Shown in pieces: positions 8,223 to 18,961 of a DNA stretch of 64,000 nt. Origin of the DNA: Rhodobacter aestuarii (GTDB lineage Bacteria; Pseudomonadota; Alphaproteobacteria; Rhodobacterales; Rhodobacteraceae). The position numbers were made by a program, and so were the translations under genes. How positions within the stretch are numbered: position 1 is the stretch's first letter; each line of letters opens with the position of its first letter. Where the stretch lies: contig NZ_FTOG01000003.1 of NCBI RefSeq assembly GCF_900156655.1, positions 1-64,000 on the forward strand. Reading direction: 5' to 3'. The notes under the pieces are model-generated. The model worked only from the letters and a program-made list of their open reading frames with translations. It did not search any database and was not told the DNA's origin.

Positions 8223-9213
8223 CCATTTTCCCGTGCGAGAGGTTTTCAAACTCGGCACTCAAAGCATCCAAGTCAACCTCTTCGGGGGAATGACGCCAGC
8301 GCAAAGCGGCTTCCGCTCGCAAAGCAGCGGCGGGAGACAGCGCCCCGGCAGCGGCCACGGTCTCGGCCATTTCTGCACGCGTGCCATTGCAATGAAGCAC
8401 CACATCGCACCCCGCCGTGAGCGAGGCTTTGGCCCGCTCGGCATAACTGCCCGTGAGCGCCTGCATCGTGATGTCGTCGGTCATCAAAAGCCCGGCGAAG
8501 CCGATCTCTTGGCGGATCAGATCAATCATCTTGGCGCTTTGCGTGGCAGGCGCGGCATCGAAGGCCGGAAAGCGGATATGCGCGGTCATACCCAGCGGCA
8601 AGTCATTCAGCGCGGTGAAAACGGCAAAATCGCGCGCGCGCAGATCATCGGCGGTGGCGGCAACGGTTGGCAGGTCTTTGTGGCTATCGGCCTCGGCCCG
8701 GCCATGACCCGGCATGTGCTTGATCACCGGCAGCATGCCCCCAGCCAAGAGCCCCTCAGCCGTGGCGCGGGCGTTTTGCACCACCTCGGCCACTGTCTCG
8801 CCCATGCAGCGGTTGTGCAAAAACGGATGCGTGCGCGGCCCGGCGATATCGCAAGTGGGAGCGCAATTGCCATCAATCCCCACCGCGCGCAACTCTGCCG
8901 CTTGCAGCCGCGCGCGCAACCAAAGCCCACGCGGCCCGGTGGCGCGGGCTTCGTCAAACGGTGGCAGCCATTCGCGCCAATGCGGCGCGCGCAACCGCTG
9001 CACCCGCCCGCCTTCTTGATCGACGAAAATCGGCGCATCGCGACCAAGCGCATCGCGCACCCGTGCCGTCAGCCGTGAAAGCTGCGCGGGGCTCTCCACG
9101 TTGCGGGCAAAAAGAATAAGCCCCCAAGGATCGGCCTCACGCAAAAACGCCGCCTCATCGGGCCGAAGCTCCAGCCCCTCAAGCCCCAAGATCGTCGCGC
9201 CGGGTTGGCTCAT
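8215..9213 (-). CDS. nagZ: Beta-N-acetylhexosaminidase (peptidoglycan recycling)
   Basis: A 332-residue family GH3 enzyme that releases N-acetylglucosamine from muropeptides in the cytoplasm during cell-wall recycling. The GH3 hallmark KHMPGHGRAEADSHKDLP (about 165-182) carries the catalytic His-Asp dyad typical of NagZ. A second conserved segment is LLMTDDITMQALTG (about 244-257), with the nucleophile Asp. The protein lacks a signal peptide, consistent with a cytosolic role. It overlaps the preceding SPOR-domain gene by four bases and the following scpA by eight. Confidence 0.94.
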   Translation of the reverse strand: MSQPGATILGLEGLELRPDEAAFLREADPWGLILFARNVESPAQLSRLTARVRDALGRDAPIFVDQEGGRVQRLRAPHWREWLPPFDEARATGPRGLWLRARLQAAELRAVGIDGNCAPTCDIAGPRTHPFLHNRCMGETVAEVVQNARATAEGLLAGGMLPVIKHMPGHGRAEADSHKDLPTVAATADDLRARDFAVFTALNDLPLGMTAHIRFPAFDAAPATQSAKMIDLIRQEIGFAGLLMTDDITMQALTGSYAERAKASLTAGCDVVLHCNGTRAEMAETVAAAGALSPAAALRAEAALRWRHSPEEVDLDALSAEFENLSHGKMDG

Positions 9214-10202
9214 TTAATCACCGTCGGGATGCAATTGGCGCCTTCGGCCACCAAAGCCGCGCAGAATTGGCGCGCTTCATCGACATTGGCGAAGCCCTCA
9301 ACCCGGAGCCGCCAGAAGCTGCGTCCGCCGGAAATCGCCTCTTGCACGATGCGGCGCTTGCCCGCCATCAGCGGCTCAAACTGGCGCATCGCCCGATCCC
9401 ATTCGCCGCGTGCGATCTCTGGGCTGTCATAGGCCCCCAATTGCACCACGCGCGTGCCAGCGGGCAGACTTGCGGGATCAATTTCAATAACGGTTGTATC
9501 GCCTGTTTGCGCGCGTGCAGCCGCCGCCGCTTCGGCCTGCAAATCCCGTGCGGGGCGCGGCACCGGGCGCGGCGAGCGGGCAAGCCCCGGCACATCAGGA
9601 GAAATAATGTCAGCGGCTGGTGTTTCGGGCGCGTCCTCGGGCGGTTCGCCTTCGGCCTCTTCTTGCAAGATCTCTTGCATGGCGGCGGCGACAGCGGCCT
9701 CAATCCCCGGTTCGGGCGGGTCGTCCAACTCGGGCGTCGGGCGCGCGGAATCGGGCACCGGCAAGGCGGCGACCTCTTCCTCCGCCTCAGGCGCGGCATC
9801 CTCTTGTTCGGATTCAGGCGGAGCGATCTCAGGCAGCGGGCGCAGCGCAGCCATCGGCGCGTCATCGGGCGCAAGCTCAACCGGATCGGGCGCCAACACA
9901 ACACGGTCGGGCCCCGGCGCGGCAACGCCCGAACCCGCTACCTCGTTCACCGCAAGGCCAACATGGGCGGCCAAATCCCCCCCGGGGTTTTCCGGCGCCA
10001 CGCGCGCGGGCCCTTCAATCGCACGGATGATTGGAACGCCAGAGACATCGCGCACCGCAAGCTTATAGCCCCAGATCACAACGCCAATCACCAGCGTAAC
10101 AGAACTTGCCGCGCCCGCCCATTGGACCCAGCGCTGCACGGGGGCCCCGCCCCCGCCTGTCATGTCATGTGACCCGCCCATCCGGGGGTCGGGATGTTGC
10201 AT
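9210..10202 (-). CDS. SPOR-domain inner-membrane protein
   Basis: A 330-residue single-pass membrane protein. A short cytoplasmic N-terminus is followed by one transmembrane helix (about 31-50), a long acidic, Pro/Glu/Ala-rich periplasmic linker (about 65-225) and a C-terminal SPOR domain (about 250-330: TRVVQLGAYDSPEIARGEW... to ANCIPTVIK). SPOR domains bind glycan strands stripped of peptides at the division septum, so the protein is probably a septal or cell-wall factor. It is encoded between argS and nagZ and overlaps nagZ, consistent with a cell-wall role. Confidence 0.88.
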   Translation of the reverse strand: MQHPDPRMGGSHDMTGGGGAPVQRWVQWAGAASSVTLVIGVVIWGYKLAVRDVSGVPIIRAIEGPARVAPENPGGDLAAHVGLAVNEVAGSGVAAPGPDRVVLAPDPVELAPDDAPMAALRPLPEIAPPESEQEDAAPEAEEEVAALPVPDSARPTPELDDPPEPGIEAAVAAAMQEILQEEAEGEPPEDAPETPAADIISPDVPGLARSPRPVPRPARDLQAEAAAAARAQTGDTTVIEIDPASLPAGTRVVQLGAYDSPEIARGEWDRAMRQFEPLMAGKRRIVQEAISGGRSFWRLRVEGFANVDEARQFCAALVAEGANCIPTVIK

Positions 10203-10261
10203 GCTCGCCTCTTTGCCGGTTGGGGGTTCTCCCCGCGGACGTCCAGCGCCCCGGCAGGAGC

Positions 10262-12007
10262 TTAGCGCATCTCTTCAGCCGGGGTGACGCCAAGAATACC
10301 AAGACCCGCCGAAATCACAACGGCACAAGCCCGAGCAAGGGCGATTTTCGCCGATGTAAGCGGCAGGTCGTCTTCTTGCACGAAACGGAGCGCCGTTTCC
10401 TCATTGCCGCGATGCCAAAGCGCATGCAGGTCCGAGGCGATTTCGTAAAGGAAGAAGGCGATCCGATGCGGCTCATTGGCCCGCGCGGCAATCTCCACCA
10501 AGCGCGGCCATTCGGCGATTTTCCTCGCCAAAGCGCGTTCCGCCTCATGGGTGTTGCGGGTCAAATCCGCGCCCGCCAGCGCCGCATCATTCACATCTAC
10601 GCCCAGTTCCACCGCCTTGCGCAGCACCGAGGCCACGCGGGCATGGGCATATTGCACATAGAAAACGGGGTTGTCTTTCGACTGCTCCAGCACCTTGTCA
10701 AAGTCAAAGTCCAAAGGCGCGTCGTTCTTACGGGTGAGCATATGGAACCGGGTCACATCCGCGCCCGCTTGCTCCACCACATCGCGCAGCGTCACAAATG
10801 TGCCCGCGCGTTTCGACATTTTGAAAGGCTCGCCGTTTTTGAACAGCTTCACGAGTTGGATCAGCTTGATGTCAAGGCTGACCTTGTTCTCGCTCAGCGC
10901 CGCGACGGCCGCTTTCATCCGCTTCACGTAACCGCCGTGGTCGGCCCCGAACACGTCGATCAAGAGATCAAAGCCGCGTTCGATCTTGGTCCAGTGATAG
11001 GCGATATCGGGGGCGAAATAGGTCCACGCGCCATCCGACTTTTTCACCGGGCGGTCGACGTCGTCGCCATAGTTGGTGGATTTAAAGAGCGTTTGCTCAC
11101 GCTCCTCCCAATCTTCGGGCAGCTTGCCTTTGGGCGGCTCCAGCACGCCTTCATAGATCAGCCCCAAATCCTCAAGCCGTTTCAGCGCGCCTTCGATCTG
11201 GCCCGTACCGTAAAGCGATTTTTCCGAATAGAAGACATCCATCTCCACGCCCAAAAGCGCGAGATCGCCACGGATCATCTCCATCATCGCCTCGGTGGCG
11301 AATTCGCGAACATCGGCCAGCCAGTCTTCCTCGGGCTTATCGATCAGGCTTGCGCCGTATTTTGCCTTCAGCGCCTCGCCCACCGGGATCAGGTAATCGC
11401 CGGGGTACAGCCCTTCGCGGATTTCCGGCTCAAGGCCATTCGCCTCGCGGTAGCGCTCATAAGCCGAGCGGGCGAGCACATCGACCTGCGCGCCGCCATC
11501 GTTGATGTAATATTCGCGCGTGACATCGTAGCCCGCGAAATCAAGCAGGCTGGCCAAAGCATCGCCAAAGACCGCGCCACGGGTATGACCGACATGCATC
11601 GGCCCGGTCGGGTTGGCCGACACATATTCCACGTTCACCTTCACGCCCCGGCCAAGGTCCGAGCGGCCAAAATCGCGCCCGTCTTGGAGCGCGGCGCGGA
11701 TCACCTCGTCCCAAATCCCCGGCGCAAGGCGCAGGTTGATGAAGCCCGGCCCCGCCACTTCGGCAGAGGCGATACGCGGATCATCGGAAAGTTGCTCCAC
11801 CAGCGCCTCGGCCAAGGCGCGCGGGTTCATTTTGGCGGGCTTCGCCAGCACCATCGCGGCATTGGTCGCCATATCGCCATGCGCGGCATCACGCGGCGGT
11901 TCCACCGAGACGTTGGCGGTGTCGAGCCCGGCGGGCAGCGTGCCCTCGGCTTCCATTTCCTCAAGCGCCGCAATGACCGTGCAGCGGATATCGGCAAAAA
12001 TGTTCAT
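10262..12007 (-). CDS. argS: Arginyl-tRNA synthetase
   Basis: A 581-residue class I synthetase that charges tRNA-Arg. The N-terminal Add-1 tRNA-binding domain covers about 1-110. The HIGH signature appears as [11 protein letters not shown] (HVGH at 138-141), and the KMSK loop is intact in the segment [14 protein letters not shown]. The C-terminal anticodon-binding domain is recognisable to the end. The ATG at 12007 is preferred over one nine bases upstream because GAAGGA lies eight bases before it. It heads the minus-strand run with the SPOR protein, nagZ, scpA and scpB, a gene order shared with other alphaproteobacteria. Confidence 0.96.
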   Translation of the reverse strand: MNIFADIRCTVIAALEEMEAEGTLPAGLDTANVSVEPPRDAAHGDMATNAAMVLAKPAKMNPRALAEALVEQLSDDPRIASAEVAGPGFINLRLAPGIWDEVIRAALQDGRDFGRSDLGRGVKVNVEYVSANPTGPMHVGHTRGAVFGDALASLLDFAGYDVTREYYINDGGAQVDVLARSAYERYREANGLEPEIREGLYPGDYLIPVGEALKAKYGASLIDKPEEDWLADVREFATEAMMEMIRGDLALLGVEMDVFYSEKSLYGTGQIEGALKRLEDLGLIYEGVLEPPKGKLPEDWEEREQTLFKSTNYGDDVDRPVKKSDGAWTYFAPDIAYHWTKIERGFDLLIDVFGADHGGYVKRMKAAVAALSENKVSLDIKLIQLVKLFKNGEPFKMSKRAGTFVTLRDVVEQAGADVTRFHMLTRKNDAPLDFDFDKVLEQSKDNPVFYVQYAHARVASVLRKAVELGVDVNDAALAGADLTRNTHEAERALARKIAEWPRLVEIAARANEPHRIAFFLYEIASDLHALWHRGNEETALRFVQEDDLPLTSAKIALARACAVVISAGLGILGVTPAEEMR

Positions 12008-12291
12008 GATCGGCATCCTTCGTTGCCTTTCCCCTGCCAGAGCGTTGCGCCCCCGTCAACTCACGCAGTGGCTCTCTCGCGTGGGCGCGGCGCCACGAAA
12101 GCGGCAAAAAACCGCCCCGCGCCCCTGCGTCGCAGGCCGAATCAGCCCTATTTTTGGCAGTTTGTTGACGTTCGCCCGCGTATGAAGTAGGGCAAGCGCG
12201 TCGCAATCCGTGCGACCAATCGACCGGGACGCCCGGAAATAGCGTCCCCCCACCCCGTGCCAGCCCGCTGGCGGCGCGATCAAGGACGCTC
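12008..12291 (+). promoter_or_regulatory. Intergenic region with candidate promoter for the DEAD-box helicase
   Basis: A TTGACG (12165-12170) followed after 17 bases by TAGGGC (12188-12193) is a plausible plus-strand sigma-70-type promoter, leaving an untranslated leader of roughly 95 bases before the helicase ATG. A 13-base palindrome CCTGCG-T-CGCAGG lies at 12124-12136. The argS promoter must also lie here on the minus strand but I cannot place it. Confidence 0.4.
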
Positions 12292-13869
12292 ATGACGAAG
12301 TTTACCGATCTCAAACTGTCCCCCGATGTTCTGAAGGCGATCGCCGAGGCAGGCTATGAAACGCCCACCCCGATTCAGGCTGGCGCGATCCCCCATGCAC
12401 TCGAGGGCAAGGACGTGCTTGGCATCGCCCAAACCGGGACCGGCAAAACCGCCTCTTTCACGCTACCCATGGTGACGATGCTCGCCAAGGGCCGCGCTCG
12501 TGCGCGGATGCCGCGTTCGCTGGTGCTGTGCCCGACGCGCGAACTCGCCGCGCAGGTGGCTGAGAATTTCGACACCTATGCTAAATACACCAAGCTGACG
12601 AAGGCGCTGTTGATCGGCGGCGTCAGCTTTGGCGAACAAGACAAGCTGATTGACCGTGGCGTCGATGTGCTGATTGCGACCCCGGGCCGGTTGCTTGACC
12701 ATTTCGAGCGTGGCAAGCTGCTGCTGACCGGCGTGCAGATCATGGTGGTGGATGAAGCCGACCGGATGCTCGACATGGGCTTTATCCCTGATATTGAGCG
12801 CATCTTCCAACTGACGCCCTTTACCCGGCAAACGATGTTCTACTCGGCCACGATGGCACCCGAGATCGAGCGGATCACCAACACCTTCCTGCACACGCCC
12901 GCCCGCATCGAGGTCGCGCGTCAGGCAACCACCTCGGAAACGATCACCCAGACGCTGGTGGAAATTGCCCCGCCGCGCCGTGACCAAACCGCGAAAGCCA
13001 AGCGCGAACTGCTGCGCGCGCTGATTTCGGCGGAAGGCGAGACCTGCACCAACGCGATCATCTTCTGCAACCGCAAGACGGATGTGGATATTGTCGCGAA
13101 ATCGCTCAAAACGCATGGGTTCAACGCCGCGCCAATCCATGGCGATCTGGACCAAAGCCAGCGCATGCGCACACTTGATGCGTTCCGCGATGGCGGTTTG
13201 CAGCTGCTGGTGGCCTCGGATGTCGCCGCGCGCGGGCTTGATATTCCCGCCGTGAGCCATGTGTTCAACTATGACCTGCCGAGCCATGCCGAGGATTACG
13301 TGCACCGCATTGGCCGCACGGGCCGCGCGGGCCGCAAAGGCACGGCGATGTCGATTGGCACCCCCGGCGATGCGAAATACCTCGCCGCGATTGAAGCGCT
13401 GGTGAAGATGGAAATCCCCCGGGCCGAAGCGCCCGAGGGGTTTGCGCTTTCGGAAGCGGCGCATCGCGAGCCGAAGAAATATGACGATGACAAGGGCGGC
13501 CGTGGCAGCCGTTCGCGCGGTGGCCGTGGGGGTCGCGGGCGTGACCGCGATGACAAGCGCAGCGCGCGCCCGGAAAAGGACCGTCCCGAGAAGGAAGCCG
13601 TCGTCGAGGCCAAAGCCGCACCGCAAGTCGAGGTTGAAGAGGATCTGATCGTCGAAGTTCCGGAGGCGAAACGCCCCGAACCGCGCCGCGATGACCGTCG
13701 AGACAACCGCCGCTACCGTGACAATGGCCCGGCGGTGGTCGGCATGGGCGATCATGTGCCAGACTTCCTGCTGCGCTCGTTCCGTCCCAATACGAAGCAA
13801 GCCGCAAGCGCAGACAAAGCCAGCAACGAGACCACCGCGCCGGAAGTGGAAGAAGCCTCAGAAAGCTGA
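12292..13869 (+). CDS. DEAD-box ATP-dependent RNA helicase (RhlE-like)
   Basis: A 525-residue RNA helicase. The two RecA-like domains carry the full motif set: Q motif (PTPIQ, about 24-28), motif I AQTGTGKT (about 46-53), Ia PTRELA, II DEAD (in VVDEADRMLD), III SAT, and the C-terminal VAARGLD and HRIGRTGRAGR. The tail beyond about 395 is Arg/Gly/Asp- and Lys/Glu-rich (SRGGRGGRGRDRDDKRS), an RNA-binding, probably disordered segment. Such proteins remodel ribosomal RNA or mRNA and are often cold-induced. A strong hairpin terminator follows. Confidence 0.93.
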   Translation: MTKFTDLKLSPDVLKAIAEAGYETPTPIQAGAIPHALEGKDVLGIAQTGTGKTASFTLPMVTMLAKGRARARMPRSLVLCPTRELAAQVAENFDTYAKYTKLTKALLIGGVSFGEQDKLIDRGVDVLIATPGRLLDHFERGKLLLTGVQIMVVDEADRMLDMGFIPDIERIFQLTPFTRQTMFYSATMAPEIERITNTFLHTPARIEVARQATTSETITQTLVEIAPPRRDQTAKAKRELLRALISAEGETCTNAIIFCNRKTDVDIVAKSLKTHGFNAAPIHGDLDQSQRMRTLDAFRDGGLQLLVASDVAARGLDIPAVSHVFNYDLPSHAEDYVHRIGRTGRAGRKGTAMSIGTPGDAKYLAAIEALVKMEIPRAEAPEGFALSEAAHREPKKYDDDKGGRGSRSRGGRGGRGRDRDDKRSARPEKDRPEKEAVVEAKAAPQVEVEEDLIVEVPEAKRPEPRRDDRRDNRRYRDNGPAVVGMGDHVPDFLLRSFRPNTKQAASADKASNETTAPEVEEASES

Positions 13870-13894
13870 GGCTGCGCAAGCGCCGGACAGAAAG

Positions 13895-13928
13895 AAAGCC
13901 CCAGAGCATCGGCTCCGGGGCTTTTTCT
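13895..13928 (+). terminator. Terminator of the DEAD-box helicase gene
   Basis: Hairpin AAAGCCCC-A-GAGC / GCTCC-GGGGCTTT with a four-base loop, followed by TTCTTT on the plus strand, 25 bases after the stop codon. Confidence 0.8.
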
Positions 13929-14007
13929 TTGGCAAATGGCCGACCTTTGGCGAGGTTCAAACCACCCCGATGGGTCGCGTTGGGCTAAGCCCAAGGCGAA
14001 ACAGTTC

Positions 14008-14928
14008 TTAGACTTTCAGCGCCGGGATGATTTGCTTTTTGCGGCTCATGATGCCGGGCAGCACCAAGGTATCGCCCGAGACGGTGCAACCAAACGAGGC
14101 CTCAGCCACCGCTTTAACGAAATCGTTCGGCACCAAAAGCGTGGCTTCTTCGTTCAAGATGTCGATGATGAACAAAAGCACCTGATCGGCCCCGTCTTCT
14201 TTGGCGACATCCACCATCGAAGCCATCAGGCTGTCTTTGCGGTCCAAAAGCAGCTTCGGCGCAGTGGTTTCCAGCACCGAGACGCGCAGTTCTTTGCCGT
14301 CGACAGTGTATTCCTTGCTGTCCATGCGCAGAAGCTCGGCATCCGAAAACGCCGATACATCGGATTTGGCTTCAAACATCGCCGCCGCCAATTCGCCCAT
14401 GTTCACACCGAGATCGGCGGCCAGCGCCTCGGCCACGGCTTTGTCATGCTCGGTCGTGGTCGGGGAACGGAATTCCAGCGTGTCAGACAGGATGCACGAG
14501 AGCATCGCGCCCTTGATACCGCGCGGGGCTTTGGCGATCGCGCCGCCCATCAGGTCATACATGATGGTGGCGGTGCAGGCGAGCGGACGGATCGTGATGT
14601 CGATCGGGCCTTTGGTTTCCAGCCCACCCACCAGTTTGTGGTGGTCGATGATCGCGGTGATATCGGCTTTGTTGATCCCGGCGGGCAATTCGGCGGGGTT
14701 GTTGGTGTCGACGATCACCACTTTCTCCCCTTCGGCCACGTCCGAAATAATCTCGGGCTTGGACAGGTTCCAATGTTCCAGCACAAAGGCCGCTTCGGTA
14801 TTGGGCTCGCCCAGCAGCACCGGGGTCGCCGGCGTAGCAAGCACTTCGCTCATGTACCAAGCCCAAGCGATGGGCGAACCGGTGGAGTCAGTATCGGGGG
14901 ATTTGTGGCCGAAAACCTTGGTGGTCAT
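14008..14928 (-). CDS. ppaC: Manganese-dependent (family II) inorganic pyrophosphatase
   Basis: A 306-residue DHH-family enzyme that hydrolyses pyrophosphate to phosphate in the cytosol. Metal-binding motifs are all seen: GHKSPDTDST with His8, Asp12 and Asp14; VDTNNP near 77; the DHH motif in IIDHHKLVGG (about 97-106); and the C-terminal substrate loop SRKKQ (about 295-299). The start at 14928 has GAGGAA upstream and the conserved N-terminus; a longer frame from 15081 is not supported. The gene is transcribed away from groES and appears monocistronic. Confidence 0.93.
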   Translation of the reverse strand: MTTKVFGHKSPDTDSTGSPIAWAWYMSEVLATPATPVLLGEPNTEAAFVLEHWNLSKPEIISDVAEGEKVVIVDTNNPAELPAGINKADITAIIDHHKLVGGLETKGPIDITIRPLACTATIMYDLMGGAIAKAPRGIKGAMLSCILSDTLEFRSPTTTEHDKAVAEALAADLGVNMGELAAAMFEAKSDVSAFSDAELLRMDSKEYTVDGKELRVSVLETTAPKLLLDRKDSLMASMVDVAKEDGADQVLLFIIDILNEEATLLVPNDFVKAVAEASFGCTVSGDTLVLPGIMSRKKQIIPALKV

Positions 14929-15101
14929 GCGTTCCTCGGGTGATCTGTGGCAGTTTGGAAATTTGCGGGGGTTATAGGCGCTGCGCTGGCTCTTGTCACG
15001 TCTTGGGCGTCTAATTTCGCACGTGCAGCAAGGCTTTGCCGCCGCAATGCCCCCTAAACGGCTGTCACAAAAAATCTGCAAAATTTTTCGCGGGCCGGAT
15101 G

Positions 15102-15130
15102 TTGACAGGCCGCGAGGGCGTGACTAACTC
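15102..15130 (+). promoter_or_regulatory. groESL promoter
   Basis: TTGACA at 15102-15107 and TAACTC at 15125-15130 are separated by 17 bases, a good sigma-70-type promoter. The CIRCE element lies immediately downstream, over the expected start of transcription. Confidence 0.75.
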
Positions 15131-15138
15131 CCTGTGCG

Positions 15139-15165
15139 TTGGCACTCACCAGATGTGAGTGCTAA
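15139..15165 (+). promoter_or_regulatory. CIRCE operator (HrcA binding site)
   Basis: TTGGCACTC - nine bases - GAGTGCTAA matches the CIRCE consensus (TTAGCACTC-N9-GAGTGCTAA) with a single change. It lies between the promoter and groES, in the position where HrcA represses chaperonin operons. HrcA itself is not encoded in this window. Confidence 0.93.
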
Positions 15166-15199
15166 AAGCGACAACCTGGAACCTTAGGGAGTGACCCAG

Positions 15200-15487
15200 A
15201 TGGCATTCAAACCGCTTCATGACCGCGTGCTGGTCAAGCGCGTGCAAAGCGAAGAAAAAACCAAAGGCGGCCTGATCATCCCCGATTCGGCGAAAGAAAA
15301 GCCCGCTGAAGGCGAAGTGGTTGCTGTGGGCGAAGGCGCGCGCAAAGATTCTGGCGAACTGATCGCCCCCTCCGTGGCCGTGGGCGACCGCGTCCTGTTC
15401 GGCAAATGGTCGGGTACCGAAGTGACCCTCGACGGCGTCGAAATGCTGATCATGAAAGAGTCGGACATCATGGGGATCATCTCGTAA
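15200..15487 (+). CDS. groES: Co-chaperonin GroES
   Basis: A 95-residue GroES, the heptameric lid of the GroEL folding chamber. It begins [13 protein letters not shown] and carries the mobile-loop region ( about 17-33, [17 protein letters not shown]) that binds GroEL, and ends at ESDIMGII. The start at 15200 is chosen over a GTG nine bases upstream because AGGGAG lies eight bases before it and the length then equals the family norm. The operon is under heat-shock control through CIRCE. Confidence 0.97.
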   Translation: MAFKPLHDRVLVKRVQSEEKTKGGLIIPDSAKEKPAEGEVVAVGEGARKDSGELIAPSVAVGDRVLFGKWSGTEVTLDGVEMLIMKESDIMGIIS

Positions 15488-15504
15488 TCGCGAGACGACC
15501 CTGA

Positions 15505-17178
<1,674 letters not shown>

Positions 17179-17200
17179 GCCTTGCCTCAGAATAGCGGAA

Positions 17201-17225
17201 AGGGCGCCCCTAGGGCGCCCTTTTT
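17201..17225 (+). terminator. groESL terminator
   Basis: A perfect nine-base stem AGGGCGCCC / GGGCGCCCT with a three-base loop is followed by a run of T, 22 bases after the groEL stop. Confidence 0.9.
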
Positions 17226-17272
17226 GTTTGTGCCCCAATCCCCTGCCCAAGCCAGGCCCGGCGCTTAGGGCG

Positions 17273-17301
17273 TAAAAAAACGGGCCCCCGAAGGGGCCCG
17301 T
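17273..17301 (-). terminator. carD terminator
   Basis: Hairpin ACGGGCCCC / GGGGCCCGT with a short loop; on the minus strand it is followed by seven T residues. It lies 23 bases beyond the carD stop. Confidence 0.9.
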
Positions 17302-17323
17302 CAGAACTTTACTCAGGGATGGC

Positions 17324-17833
17324 TTAGGCCGCGCGGCCCACCAGAACCTCGTCCACCTTTTTGGCGGCGCCCGCCTCATCGGTGCCCGAGACAGCGGCCA
17401 CTTCGCGGGTGAGCCGCTCCAGCGCCGCTTCATAAAGCTGACGCTCGGAATAGGATTGCTCGCGCTGATCGTCGGCGCGGTGCAAATCGCGCACCACCTC
17501 GGCAATCGACAGCAGATCCCCGGAGTTGATCTTTTGCTCGTATTCCTGCGCGCGGCGCGACCACATCGCCCGCTTGACCTTGGCCTTGCCCTTCAGCGTT
17601 TCCAGCGCCTTGGTCACCACATCGGGGGTGGACAGGCCACGCATCCCGACATCGGCCGCCTTGTGCGTCGGCACACGCAAGGTCATTTTGTCTTTTTCGA
17701 AGGAAATCACGAACAACTCGAGCCGCAGCCCCGCAATTTCTTGCTCCTCGATCGACATGATCTTGCCGACGCCATGGGCGGGATAGACAACGAAATCATC
17801 CGGGCGAAACTCGGTTTTCTTCATTTTGGTCAT
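17324..17833 (-). CDS. carD: CarD/CdnL-family RNA polymerase-binding transcription factor
   Basis: A 169-residue CarD-type regulator. The N-terminal RNA polymerase-interacting Tudor-like domain covers about 9-65 (FRPDDFVVYPAHGVGKIMSIEEQEIAG), and the C-terminal helical DNA-binding part covers about 75-160. Family members bind the polymerase beta subunit and stabilise open complexes, notably at rRNA promoters. In Rhodobacter such a factor is needed for promoters lacking a conserved -10 T. It lies downstream of fdxA on the same strand, a pairing seen in relatives, and is closed off by a strong terminator. Confidence 0.9.
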   Translation of the reverse strand: MTKMKKTEFRPDDFVVYPAHGVGKIMSIEEQEIAGLRLELFVISFEKDKMTLRVPTHKAADVGMRGLSTPDVVTKALETLKGKAKVKRAMWSRRAQEYEQKINSGDLLSIAEVVRDLHRADDQREQSYSERQLYEAALERLTREVAAVSGTDEAGAAKKVDEVLVGRAA

Positions 17834-18186
17834 TCAGTCGCTTCCTTGCAGCCGGGCTGCCCCCGTTTCAGCGCACAAAACACCCACGGCACAGACTGTG
17901 CCGCGATGTCTTGTCTTGATCTGAAAGTTCCCCACAGACGAGCAGATCTGCGCGGGGGCTTGCTCCTTTGTAACAGAACGATAGCATAAAAACTGCCCGA
18001 TTCATAGCATCGCGGCCCGCCACAAGCCTGTGATCAGGGCGATTCCGGTCGTTAACCTTGCTTAAACGTGACTGTTATTTTGTCGCGCGACACAAAACCG
18101 GGCCGGAAAGCAAACGGGGACCGATCTCGGCCCCCGCGCAAAGAATCGCCTTCACAAGCTGAGTCGCAGCCCAGCCTGCCTTTGGC
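17834..18186 (-). promoter_or_regulatory. 353-base region between fdxA and carD with leader hairpin
   Basis: No gene is visible. On the minus strand the region serves as the carD promoter and leader. It contains a perfect palindrome CGGCACA-GAC-TGTGCCG at 17887-17903, 54 bases before the carD start, followed on the minus strand by a T-rich stretch, so it could be the fdxA terminator, an attenuator in the carD leader or an operator. The part around 17985-18080 is relatively A/T-rich and probably holds the promoter, but I cannot assign -35 and -10 boxes with confidence. Confidence 0.5.
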
Positions 18187-18525
18187 TCAATCCCCGGAGC
18201 CCGGGTTGGGCGAGAAGTATTTCTCGCGCTTGCCGGTCTCGCCATCGTATTTCTTGGCGTCGGGCAGCGCATCCTTCTTGATGGTGATCACCGGCCAGAG
18301 CTGAGCATACTGGCGGTTGAATTCCACCCAATCCTCCATCCCCGGTTCGGTATCCGGGCGGATCGCATCAGCGGGGCATTCGGGTTCACACACACCGCAA
18401 TCGATGCATTCATCCGGATGGATCACCAGCGTATTTTCGCCCTCATAAAAGCAATCAACCGGGCAAACCTCGACACAGTCGGTGTATTTGCAGGCGATGC
18501 AGTTGTCGGTGACGACATAGGTCAT
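18187..18525 (-). CDS. fdxA: Seven-iron ferredoxin (FdxA)
   Basis: A 112-residue ferredoxin with one [3Fe-4S] and one [4Fe-4S] cluster. Counted without the initiator methionine, Cys8, Cys16 and Cys49 fit the three-iron ligands and Cys20, Cys39, Cys42 and Cys45 fit the four-iron ligands of Azotobacter ferredoxin I, an exact match of spacing. The C-terminal half (about 58-112) is the usual extension. It is a cytosolic electron carrier whose partners are unknown here. The start at 18525 fits [10 protein letters not shown]; an upstream extension is unsupported. It lies between the S4-domain protein and carD on the same strand. Confidence 0.95.
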   Translation of the reverse strand: MTYVVTDNCIACKYTDCVEVCPVDCFYEGENTLVIHPDECIDCGVCEPECPADAIRPDTEPGMEDWVEFNRQYAQLWPVITIKKDALPDAKKYDGETGKREKYFSPNPGSGD

Positions 18526-18661
18526 TTCGTTACCCCAATCTTCGACGCTGGATTTACCTATCCGCCGAAACAGTCGCAATCAAGGGAAAGAGATACATAA
18601 ATAACAAACTGCGGCGATGTGGCAGAGGTGCCCCGCACCGCAAGGCCCAAAGCTTGCTGGA

Positions 18662-18958
18662 TCAGGCGTTTTCGGTCTCGGGCGCACGGCCCTCGATCAA
18701 CTCATAAAGGGTGGCGGCTTCGCTGGCAGGGCCGCGGCGCGTGCCACAGGCCAAGATCCGCACCACCCGCACCTGCCCATGCAGCGCAAAGGTCAGCACG
18801 TCACCCGGGCCGACGGCGCGGCCCGGCTTGATCACCTTCTGACCATTGACCCGCAAATGGCCGCCACTGATCAAGGTGACGGCCAAAGGGCGGCTTTTGA
18901 CAAAGCGTGCCTGCCAAAGCCATTTATCAATGCGAAGTCGGTCGTGGGTATCGACCAC
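18662..18958 (-). CDS. S4-domain RNA-binding protein (Hsp15-like)
   Basis: A 98-residue protein whose first 60 residues form an S4 RNA-binding domain (RIDKWLWQARFVKSR, then GGHLRVNGQKVIKPGRAVGPGD). This is the architecture of heat-shock protein 15 (HslR), which in E. coli binds stalled 50S subunits carrying nascent chains. The start codon is GTG at 18958, three bases after the helicase stop, so the gene is translated in the same operon. A link to ribosome rescue or RNA turnover fits the helicase neighbour. Confidence 0.87.
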   Translation of the reverse strand: MVDTHDRLRIDKWLWQARFVKSRPLAVTLISGGHLRVNGQKVIKPGRAVGPGDVLTFALHGQVRVVRILACGTRRGPASEAATLYELIEGRAPETENA

Positions 18959-18961
18959 GGC

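Noticed and set aside
10106..12190. A 694-codon open frame on the plus strand opposite argS
   Set aside because: It is antisense to a complete argS with all catalytic motifs, has His/Arg/Gln-rich composition typical of GC-rich shadow frames, and shows no domain.
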